DNA of 64,000 bases from Parelaphostrongylus tenuis. Its lineage: Eukaryota > Nematoda > Chromadorea > Rhabditida > Metastrongylidae. Both the position numbers and the translations under genes were made by a program. Shown here in pieces: positions 1 to 12,000 of the stretch. Numbering within the stretch: the first letter of the stretch is position 1; every line of letters starts with the position of its first letter. The notes below the pieces were generated by a model. The model was not told the DNA's origin and did no database searches. It saw nothing but the letters and a program-made list of their open reading frames with translations. The stretch spans positions 62,001 through 126,000 of the forward strand of contig JAHQIW010000051.1 in NCBI GenBank assembly GCA_019055375.1. The letters are read 5' to 3'.

Positions 1-3000
1 CATACAAAATATTCGCTCTCACAGTATGGTTGAGTATCCACGGTGTCTGCGAGACGTATGCAATTGTGCCGTTTACTTTTCGAAAACCATTCAAATGATT
101 CATCTCTCCTAAAAAACGATTCACAGTATTTTATTCTGTCCACTGTCTTCTAGTGCTTTTCTATACATTTGTTCACAGTTCTGTTGCTAACACTAACTTT
201 TCAGAAAAGTTTAAAAGTTATGCAAAGTAGTCTGTAGCAAAAAGAAACCTACAAAAGACGAATCATTTCAATAAGTCGTATTGTTCAGAAGAGTTCTTGT
301 AGCCGAAAATAAAGTTGTATAATGTAGTAATACACTACCCGTTGTTCACGTAAGAAAGTGTGCAGCACAGTGGATAGTAATGCACTTTTAAGAAGCAAGG
401 GTCGGCTCCCTACCCTCGCACTTATCCGCAAGTCAAATGGGGGCGACTTAGTCCTGCTACCTCGAAAAGTGGCGGGGGAATTGTCTGGACCGGCACTCCT
501 TATTGATAAAAAGGGGGCAAAATTTCTAAGCGTTAGTTGGAACAGCACGTGAAATGTTAGAAGAGAGACATTTGTGGAGGATGAGTGGAAGGAAACGAAT
601 CAAATGTAAGTGCTGGGATCCGCTCAGCACCCATCCTGTATTCATTTCGCTTCCTTGCATCTGTTACCTAAGAGGATCTTTAGATTTGCTTGTGAATTCG
701 CTGCTGCTTCAAGACTCTTGGTATTTCTCGAAAAAAATTGTTAATTGCTGATTCAATCGACTCATCCTGGATTTGTGAGGCAACTTCTTTGAAGTGCTCC
801 CAGATATTATCCGAAGAAGTTTTTCTAGGAATGAGGGAGCCTTCTTTTAGAAGTGTCTGGCGGCATTTTACCACGACCTCGAAGAGTTGAGAGATATCTG
901 AGAGGCATGTCATAAGGCCGGATAAACAGAATTCAACGGCAACTTCAGCACGTCAGAGATCCATTTACTGACGTTGTCTTAAAGCGAAACGCTATTTGTG
1001 CATATAAGTGACGTAATCTTTACTATGAGACATTTACCAAGAATTGCGGCCAGCAACGAAGATTTGCCACAACCAACTGGTCCGACAACCGCGTGAAGCT
1101 TTCCCTCATGCACTTTGAAAGTTATCTGCAAAGTGAACGTAAATAAGCATATCATACCTTTCGTTTCTAGTGTTTTCTTAAGACCAGGCTCAAATTTCAA
1201 TATGCCAGATAATCACTTTTTGAGCCACGCACGTAGTCTGTTATATATAGGGCTGACGTATAGAGCACAATACACGTGTTTCGACTTTGACAGTCTCATC
1301 AGTCGGGCGGTACCCTTTTCGCCTATTGCCATCTCAGCCGCTATACTAAGAGTAGGCGACGAAAAATATTTTCTTGCCATACAACTGTACAACACTGCCT
1401 TTTCTGATAGTACTGCACAACAATGTCTTTCAATGATAATTTCACTGGCCAAAAAGTGTAAGATATTCGTCGTCGCCTACTCTTTATATAGGGTACTGAG
1501 AAAGGATTGGCAAAACACAAAATGGTACCGCCCCACTGGCGTAACTGTCAAGATCGAAACACGTGTATCGGGCTCCACAAGTTAGCCCTTCATATAATAG
1601 ACCTTATACGTGGGCTCAAAAACTGATTATCTGGTATAAATAAAATTACTTTGACATACTAAAAGGAGGCGTACATCTCTAAGGTGCTCCTTCTGATCGT
1701 TCCATGAGAAGCAAGCATTTCTCAGAATTATGGATATCTGAAAGTTCTTTTCTGGCTCCTTTTCCTTTTTCAACTCGTCTGCTTGAAGGAAGTCATTGAT
1801 TCGCTTGCTGCAGACGGCTGCCTAAGTAGTCAAAGAGAGATTTAATGCCATCGTAACTGCCCACTGAAGTGTTCCAAGGTAAAAATTTTATAAATTCAAG
1901 GAGAAAACAAGGTTTACCAATATAACAATATAACTAACTCTTTATTAAGATCGAATTGGCAATAGTTCAAAAATGACAGAAGTGAAAGCTTGAGAATTTT
2001 ATGTGGAAAAATTGTTCAAAATATTATTGAACAAGTGAGATTTTTATCGGAATTTTGTAAAAGAATTCATTTATAGCTTAAAGCCGGTCCCCCAACCATG
2101 CTATGACCTTGGCCTGTTGGTGAATGAACAGTTATTTCTTCTTATCGGACAACTCGTCTTGTGGGGACACGGAGGGCGAGGCGATGAGAATGATGAGTAT
2201 TGGATGAGCTTAAAAGGCGATGAATCGGTAAAACACAGCATCCTTGAATGAGCACACGCTAGCTTAAGTTCTTGAATTGCATCATTGTAGTTTGTTAGAT
2301 TGTTTCATTGACCTGTTTTCACTATATTTAGTTGATGATGTACCTTGGTGATAAATTGAATAGCAGGAGCGATAAGACTCATCGGACGACGAAGTTGGTT
2401 GAAAACGGTCAAAGCGACGAATGCGATCGACGGCTGAAGAATGTTCTTCGACGACGAAAGCACGAACCAAGAAAAACACGCAATTGCCACCTAAAATCCA
2501 ATTCTTCTTTAGGCTGCTACTGTTAGCTGAAATTATGGTCACACTTCTCGAGATCATTAAATCTATCCACTTGAAATATACTTACGGTTTTTCGTGGGGA
2601 AACAAATGAAAAACTGATCTCATTCGATGGAAAGCCATTTTTCATGGGTGTGTCAGATATCATTCGAAAGCTGTTCACGCTACAGCCCCACGTCGCCAGT
2701 TTTTGAAAAAGTGCTTTTTGATGTTGCTACAGAAGGAGATATCTTGCGTTGCAGACGCGCATATTTCTCGCCTGACAGAGTTCTTTCTTTGGACTATTGG
2801 CAATCATTCCATAGCATCATCGTTACTTATTTCACCTGCTGCGTTGAAGAGAAACAGTCTTTTCAGGATATAAGCACAGCAACGATTACGCTATCGAATG
2901 ATTACTGATAGTCCAAAAAGGAGCTCACTTAGGGGGAAAAGATGTGCGTCTGAGGCAATGTTTTGTGTGTATTTTATAGCGTTATAAAAGGGTGTTTTGA

Positions 3001-6000
3001 AGAACCAAGGACGTGGGGCTGTAGCTTAAAGTCTCGGCTTTCGAAAAGTTATTAACAATCCTATGAAAGTTCTTCTCCAGCGATTGGGCCGGCTTTTCAT
3101 TTCGCCCCTTATACCACAAAGTAATTAATTACATCATCAACATTCTAAAATTTGGGTTATCGAATGATCCGTAGAACGTTGGCGAAGAGCCATATACAAG
3201 TCCCGTCCGAGCAAATAAAGCAAGCTGAGGGTGGAGCATGATTTTATTTTCGCTGCTACAATGCAATAAAAAGTCTTTTCAAAAACTAAACAATTCGTTG
3301 AAATTGCAGAAATTTATGCTTTTGAGTGAATATCAATTGTCTGAGAGAAAACTGTTGTCCAGCGAGAAATGCGTTCAAACAATTGTGCATTTGGCTGACA
3401 CACTTTGTTCCTTAGAGATCGAGAAGCAGAACGTGTAAACAGCATTGTAGCGTGTATTTTGAGTGGAGAGATGACATATAACTAAGTGACGCATGTATGA
3501 TCTGACTATTTGATGGGAAGAGTCTACCGTTCATGGATGAGAACGGTGTAGGAAACCATAAAAAAGTGCAAATACTGTAAGGAAAATCGTGATCAAAAAG
3601 AGAAGAGCTCTTTACTGCAAGTGACTGTATCGTAGTTCATTATGAAATGATATTCGCGAGTCCTTTTGTAGCAAATTGAAAAGATTTCTTCAATCTAAAA
3701 ATTGTGAAAAAAGAAATCCAAGAAAGAGCGCATGTGGCGCAGTGGTTAGAGGTGCTCTGCGGCCGAGGTCAATGGTTCATTCTCGCACTCATGGCTCACC
3801 AAACCATCCATTCCTCTGAGGTAAGCAGCACTGATTCGTTCAGCGGCAGGCTACCGCGAGTCTTCGTAAAGGCCAGATGTGCATCCAATCAACTCAGACG
3901 AAGTTAAAAATTCAAGGCAAATGCATGGCGCATCCCTCACAAAATTAGCGCCGAGAGCTTTATCCTTTTATCCTTTTGAAAATTGTAGCGATTCCCACCA
4001 GAAAAGGAGCTGCTGAGTTCACAGCTTGAAGAATTCGCGTAACCAGAGTGGCCCACTTGAGGAATCTAACTTCTTCTTTTCGTAGGCGAAGAATTTCCTT
4101 CCCGAATGCTTCTTCCCATGCATACATCTTCACCACTGAAATACCGTGCACTACCTGAAATACACCAAGTATGGTTAGGCTAACAATGAATATTCTGATT
4201 ACTTAACATTTAGTACTCTTCAAAAGGATCCATTCCATCAACAATTTGCTGTGACAATTATTCAGTACTTTCACAGATCGCTTCCGCATGATATGTTTTG
4301 AGTTAAATAGTGACGCATCCATCCGTTATTAAGGTAGCGAATAAAATGTAGCCATCTAAATACTTTCCTCAAGAAGATAGTGCCGCGGGTTCTGCGTTTC
4401 CGCCCATCAACTAACGCATATGTGCAGACAAACTGATTATTAGTCATGCAGGCACTCCTCAAAAAAATCTCTAACCGCATCTTTCATGTAGATTCGGACA
4501 GATGTCTCAGCTGTCATCAGACTCTAGTATTCAAATAAAGCCTTATTGCGCATATACAGATTCGTAGAAACATTCTTTTTCAATAAAACTTCACCAACTC
4601 AATACCTATTTCTGTGTATGAACAAAATATGCTTATTTCTCAAAATAGGTCACCTCTTTCGTGAATTTGACTCGAATGTCCTTCACCAGCATTTGTTTCG
4701 CCTGAAAGTGAAGATAGTATCTGAAGTACTCTGTGGAAGTAGTTCATAGAATTACTAATGATCAATAATTGGAATATGACAACGAAAAGCAAAGTGCTGC
4801 TAACGAAAGCTTTGTTGTCCGATAGCAAGTGTATACTAATCGTTACTTGATTTTGATGAAATGAAATGCTTGGGTTTTATTGCCTACCAACATACTTTGT
4901 TGACTGTTATATTTCCAATATTCAACTATTCCGTTTGATTCTAGGCTTTTTTCCTGCTATCTGGCGAAGAATGAAGAAATTTTCCTTTTCGCCAAACTAA
5001 TACTTTCAGTTGCACTTCTGAGAAACATTCGCAAGCGTAGATCTGTGGTTACTGCCCTACTTGGCCGCTTTTGGAAAAGTCTCTTTATGGCGCTGTAGCA
5101 AACAGAAAACAACTTTGTTTCACACATGCACGTTTCTTGTAGGGCAGAGCTCTTTTTCTAAATTATAAATAACCATCCGATAGCTTAAGCTTCGTTGATT
5201 CCCACGTTGTGCTTATTTTCTCAAGTTACTGTTCATTGTGGTGCAGCAGAAGGGATAAGGTTAGGTTTTTTCACATACGCTTGAGTTCTATTTCGGTTTA
5301 AGTGTGGCTGGCCATAGGGAGGGGAAAAGGGGGTGAGGGGGGTGCTGGCCGTTGATTCCATACGGCGATTGATTGATCGCGGTGACGTATTACACATTTG
5401 GAGTGGAACTTTTGTTCTTAATTCGGAATTTTTTCCTCCGCTTTGGAGGAAACTCCATACAAGACGTATGACTATGAACTTCAAGATTTCCTCTACAAAA
5501 TCATATGTTCTTCGTGCTTCCAGCAAAATGATAGTAAAATTTGCAGCCGATGTGAAACATAATCATATTGTGAATGCCACAGTGTTATAAAAGAGTCATT
5601 TAAAAAAGGAGCACTTAACACATTAGCAGAAGATTTATGCTTTCGAATGCTACTAAGACTCTTAAGAAAATTCTGTCGAAAAAATGGAGTCGTTTCTTTA
5701 TTCGCCACCAGATAACAGAAAATAATCCGATTTTACTGCGAAATATGTAACTTGCTCGTAAAAGGTGAATGATAAGGCGATCGGAGTTAATCAATCCTTT
5801 AGACACTCATCACAAAGGTGATCGAATGCAATTTGGCCCATACAATGCCCAAAAATGCAAGCCAGTGTTTTGGTCTTTCCAAAAAGAATTTGAGATTATT
5901 GATGTCCTCCTCAGCTTGTTTCAGCATTTTGGTACAAACGAGTTTTGCTTCTTTCGAAACTTTTGATAGTCATTTGATAGCCTAGACTCGAATAAGTCAA

Positions 6001-9000
6001 TGACGCACTTTATTTTTGAAATGGCCTTCTCATTATGTTGTAACAATAAGGATAAAAATATGTTGCACACTCGTGAAGTTTCCGCTTCTTTTCTCCTATA
6101 TATCGATGAGATTTCGTAATATTGACATCAAGCTAATGCGCTTTCGAAAACATTACACATATTCTTGGCCAGAAGTGCGGCGAGTGTGAATCCCAAGGTT
6201 TTTTGACAGCTACAACACTGGAAAGTCCTTTATAAGTCAAGTCATACTACTGGAATTGGAGATATTTGTGCTACTGAATCATCAATGAAATTCTGGAAAG
6301 GATTCTCGCCCGGAGAAAAATACCCAAGTCTGAGATATACTTTCAAATTTGTTGTCACAACGTAATAAGAAGGTCGTTTGAAAAATAAGGTATATCATTA
6401 AATGTTCCGAGATTTAAGCTATCGAATGACTATTTAGACTTCTAACAAGGCAAAAAATGCGTTTTCTCAAGGGGCTAAAACACGATGGAGGAAAGGCCAT
6501 CTGACTGCGCGAATTTGAACTAAGGACCACGTATGTATAGCAAGGCGTTTCTGGCAATTGCGCTAACGTGCGCTCTGGTTTGCTAATGATGACCTTTATT
6601 GTTAAAAGGCGATGAATATTTACTCAACTGGCTCAATTGGAGAGAAACTTCTTTCTAACTTCTTCCACAAAATTTCTAGTTTAAGCAAAGAACAAATAAA
6701 GCACCCTACCTGATAGGAACTGATTATTGAAGAGCAACAGTAGTTAAATGGTATATAGAGTATCATTATGATCACTGCGGCCAGGACCGGTGGTCCTATG
6801 GTAATGTAGATTAAAGACAGAGCGATGACAATCTGCACAAAAACTTAGAACTTTTGACGTTTCTACAGTGTGATAATAACCATCAATACGGTGAGCTTTA
6901 TATTCAAATAGAACATCTACATGAACCTTATCGTAATAGGTTTAAGTAAGGGTGTGTAACACATTTGCATTTTTGATTGAGTATTCTAGGTCTCACATAT
7001 TTTGAAAAACACCACCGACTACACTTCCCTTTGAAGGGTCTTAAAGGTGATTCCTCAGTGTCAGTGTTCTTCACTGGCGTCCTTTAAATCGCTATTCCAA
7101 GATTTTCCGCCAGATCAGAGGATAATCGCCTTTTACATCGATGGCTTTTCAGTATTACAAATTTGTTTATCCAGCAAACAACGTTGGCTGACACTTCTGC
7201 CATCATATAATCTCACCTTAGGTATCATGTTTGAAACAAATTTGGCTTGTCTGAGTTATGGATGCCCAGATTTCTTGCGATATAGGGCAAGTTGATGCAG
7301 AAACAAGGAACGTCATCAGAACATGATGGCAGAAACGTTCGAAGCACTCATCATGTTGCCCAGGACGATACGAAGGTTCTTTGGTTATTATTGCTATTAC
7401 AGTGACACGCAAGCCTCCTCGAAGCCGACAGCAGAAACACTTCCTCTTTTACTATCTCTTCTTCCACCCCTTTCACTTCTCTTAAGAGCTCGAAGAAATC
7501 GTCTTCTTTTTGAATAACGTATCGACGGTCGGGTGAGTCTTCTAGTAATCTCGAAGGATCCTCCACCTTGCATAACTAACCATTCGGTCACTGCCTCCCT
7601 CCCCCAGATACGCTATATTATATTATATTATATAGTTCAATATATTAATGGATATTACATCAATCAGAATCTTATTTCATTGTTGTTTAATATAATCGAT
7701 AAGGTGTTACCGGACCTCCAGTACAGATGACCACGCATGATGAGCAAATGGTGCAGCAGCTGCTAGTGCTTCCGCATCTACCGTCACCAAGTTCACTACA
7801 CGAGAAGATGGCCACTCGGTGCGAGATGAACTGGCAAGGTGAAGGCTCTACATGAAGGAATAATAAGAAACGGTGAATAATAACAAGAAAGAAGTGATTT
7901 ACACCGAGTTTCAGAGGAGCTGCAGTAGTGAAATTTGAAGGACTCTTCAAATTTGAACCTTTTTTTTTTAAATTTGAACTAGTTGACATTTTTCATGCAA
8001 CGTCTTGCGCTCAAAAAAACTAAAAATCTGCATTTATACTTTTTTTACGAGGACTTCAGGCAAGGAACACCATGATTTTCTAATTCTTCAATCAAGCACT
8101 ACCAATGGATAGCTCTAGAAGGGAAACTGCCACTAATGGTGGCTTTCTAGAACACGTTTGAATCACTAGATGTGGAGTAAGAAGATGTAGGAGAACAGGT
8201 TAAAAGAAACTTTGAACTCTGAAAATTCACTTTTCTGGATATGGAGTTGATTATGAGACTTAAAGCTGTTGAAGCGTCACGCACGACGAGGTAATTGTGA
8301 ACTCCTAAACACAAAGTTTCTTGAGTTCCAGGAATAATATCAAATTTAAAAAAGTTGTTTACAATTCAAGATGTCATGGCAATTATATAAGCGATGTGGA
8401 AAAAGCGATTTTCATGAATACCTAGGAATAGTGACTTCATTTCGGCACTGACGAACATCATAACGCAAATGGTAAGGCACTTAGTCAATGGCGCTGGAGA
8501 ATACGTCGCCTCTATCAATAGTCTATAAATGAAATAATCTTTTTCTCTCTAATAATACACATGAGGAAATTGAACTAGTTGATTCTCAACTCTCTCCCAA
8601 GAAGAATCCAAAATGGTTAATAATTCAATTTTTTTTTACCAAAAAAAACTTTATCCAACTTTACAAAGTTCGATACACAAGACAATTTAAAAACCTACTT
8701 TTCCTTAGGTTCGGCATAACCAATTAATCGTATACTCTTACAAAATTCACCCAAATAAGAAAAAGTCTTTTACCAACTTAGTGTTTTTCGCTTGGTCGAT
8801 AAAGAATTTATGACTGAATATATAAGGTTAGCTCAACAGGAAAAACTAAGGCTGATTGTAGAAGGCCGAGTTCGGTAGATCGTCGGTCTTGGAATGGCCA
8901 TGTAGTTCAATAGGCGTATGTTGCTGCCTCCAACATTCATTTCGCAATAGGTTCGGCTAACTACATAGCATTCACCCTGCTTGAAGACATACTAAGTGCT

Positions 9001-12000
9001 ATAACAATTACGTTCTCAATATCGCAGAAAGGTTCAAAATAAGACTTCCTATCAAAAAGGAAAACGTTTTTGATTCTCAAGATTTGGTCGAGTATTGGTG
9101 GTGAAGTGGAAAAACCTGTAAAACACAGAGCTCGCCAAGTTTGAAGCATTCAAGAACCTCCTCTAGAGTTCCACAAGAACCGAAGTAGCACAAAATATGT
9201 CGAAACGTTATCTATCGGGGAAGCTCATCAATAAATTCATAGTGGTTGAATCAAGAAAAACTTACAGGCTTCTCAATATATATCAGTTCTATAGAAACTC
9301 TCTAATAAATCAAATGATCAAAATCTTCACGAAAATGTGGATTTTATCGAAAAATTTGGTATCTATGTAGTACTATACTCATATTTTCAGCTACGGATTA
9401 TCAACAATAAGATTAATACAATTCAGTGTAGCCGAACTGGAGGTATCACTAGCTTGTCAACTGACAAACTATTCAAAAACTTATTGAGAATTGCCATGAT
9501 TACCTGTTCTATCGTTGAGCATTGAATAATCTTCGTAGACTCCAGTAAAATCTTATTTTTCCAAAATCATTATTGGCTGTGATTGTCCGTTCATTTTCCA
9601 CGCACAAACAACGAGAAGGAAAGGACAACCGTTCAATGTTTTTCCTAAGATCTGTAGCCAAGAAGTCGAAACCTTCCTGCTATACCCATAAAAATCAGTG
9701 AAACCAAGTTAGCGCGAATTCCAGTTTTGCCCACATGTAAAGGGTTATTGCTGCCAAATTCGAAATCGCAAAATTCGCAACTTTTTTCAATCTTCTGTTG
9801 TTTCGTATTTCCTGAAAGAGCTGTCTTGAAGCGTGACAATTAATGAATGGGTACCTTCTTGTCACTACTGTTCCAAGACGGTCTGGTGGTTCTTACTTTA
9901 ACTTTGTAGTAAAACCCTCCTAAGCTAACGTGTCTCTGCACAGAGTTCGGACGAACCTTATTTTCTAGTTTTTGTCATATAACATAGTTCTGTATCCCTA
10001 CTTTCCATATTCATTCTTCTCAACTCATAATCCTAAAAAATACCACGCTTTACATCAACCGTTTGCCGCGGTTAGAGTTCGTATGGATAACTGGCCACAC
10101 AGTGAAAGTTCATTGTAATATCGACTTGCCTGGTGAGATGTGCTAGTGAAAACGCAGAGTTCTGAAACAGAACGGACGCGTACAATCAGAACGATTCCGG
10201 AGGTGCATGGAAGTAATTTTGAATTGCTTGCAATCATCAGATTACACTAGCTTGTGTAAGGATGGCAGCCAACTACAGCGATTGATTTACTACCACTGAA
10301 TACGCTTACTAAATAAACTATCACCAGTAATCCCTAAAAAAAAACAGCGCAAACAGGAACTCAGTATGCAGGAAGTGGTTCACTGTTATGCTAGAAAGGA
10401 TGAGTATAGAGACATTGGCACTTCCTTGATTTCTAAGCCGCGATTGTCTTATCAATTTCGGCAGAATCATATTGATGGCATGGTTCATACACGAGCAGGT
10501 TAAAGCTCTCAGTGTTGATTAGTCTCTGGGGAAGCATCATTTATTTCTTCTCCAGTGCCGTTAGAAGTTACTGAATACATTTGTGGCTGCAGTGAGTTAC
10601 AATAGTGAATCAATATGTCAAGTTAGTGTTGTTAATCTCATGACTTGCCTAACATCGATTACCTACCCCAAAGGGATCGGACTTTTGGTGAGCCCATGGT
10701 GCACGATCAAACCAGCGACGAATCTAGTATGTATTGGATCACTCTAGTCAATATGATACAGCCCAGGACAACGAAAATTCAATGGAAGCATTACAGGCGT
10801 AGTTAAGAGTTTAAGTGCAGCGTCATCCAACTGACTGAGGAGTAAGAACATAATAACCAAGCACATTGCTTGCAAAATTAAGAAATATTCTTTGGATCAC
10901 GCAACAGAAAAGAAAAACCGGCAATCCTGACCAGACCAAGTTGGCTATATACGAGCTGTAGACAACACGATCTAAGTTATCTACGCTCCAGCATAAACTC
11001 AGGAGGAGATAAGACTAACGCATTTTACACAGACTTGGATTGGTTCCGCAGGGTTACCACACTTTATTGAAGTTCAATGTGCGGAATGTAAGCCTCGAAG
11101 TCAGATAGAGGAAAATATCGTAAAATTACGCACCAGGATCTACATCTCCGGTAAAACAAGTAAGTTAAGAGCTATTTCAAGTTTAATTCATCCATAGTAG
11201 ATCGTAACTATAGAATCTTAATTTCTAACGTTGCACAAGGAAGATGCTTAGCGTGTTCACTACAGTGAGTTGACTTCATCGTCGTAAGTCATTAAAGTGG
11301 TCTACCTAATGCTAATGTTAACCCAAAGTAATGATTTTCTTTTATTCACAAAAAGGAGATGAATTTTTTCAACATTCTGTCAGATGAACCGTCTCCTAAT
11401 GTTTACTGTGTGAATCTTGCATTTCTTGCATTTAACTCGTTTGCTCGCATCTGTTATCCGCGAATGTTCTTCAACTTCTTGTGAGTTTGGCTGCTGTTTG
11501 ATAATGCCTATCATTATTTGCATATGTCGTCAAAAAGTAATCCAGGCGATTTTCCCGATTATACTGGCATAAACTTACTAAGGCGTATCCGCGTAAATTG
11601 GAAGAAATAAGGCAGTTAAGTCGAAAACAACGGTCCAAAAGGGAAGGATGCTATGTTAATTGGTTATAGAGCAGAGTGGATTTCAAGCAGCAGGTAAAGA
11701 ACGATAATGGCCGAACCGTTATGAAAAAATATCCGGAATATCCATTATAGGCTTAGCAATAACAGAAATGAAATGGGTATTCTTTACTGGTAAAACAGAA
11801 TACGCTTTTTTCAAGACATTAGGTCTCCAAGTAAGTTTCCGAACTTGATACAAAAGTTCAGAAAATTTATTTTTCCAAGTAATCGAAAGTATCAATTAAC
11901 ATAAATTAAGTATTCTCCGTTTGCCTGGATGTAATTCTGTCAACGCTCCGACAAGAAATCAATTCTGCGCTCATAAAACTTAATGTTCTTCGATGCAAAC

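Larger units (their letters stand above)
2344..3999 (-). other. ABCC intron carrying two repeats; flanking coding ends resemble each other
   Basis: The intron starts GTGGGAATCGCTACAATTTTC-like at 3998 and would read VGIATIF if translated in frame. The next exon (from 2490) starts VAIACF. Both match the same place in ABCC membrane domain 1. The span includes the downstream exon 2490-2344, a TIR element at 2596-3115 and a SINE whose 3' tail ends about 20 bases from the donor. Confidence 0.6.

Noticed and set aside
680..913. 77-codon minus-strand frame, hydrophilic and helical-looking
   Set aside because: It lies in the ABCC intron between 1038 and 108; no ABCC similarity, no splice need, and no known motif.
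1115..1585. 156-codon open frame on the plus strand
   Set aside because: It covers the antisense of the Walker A exon acceptor and both arms of a palindromic repeat; no domain is seen.
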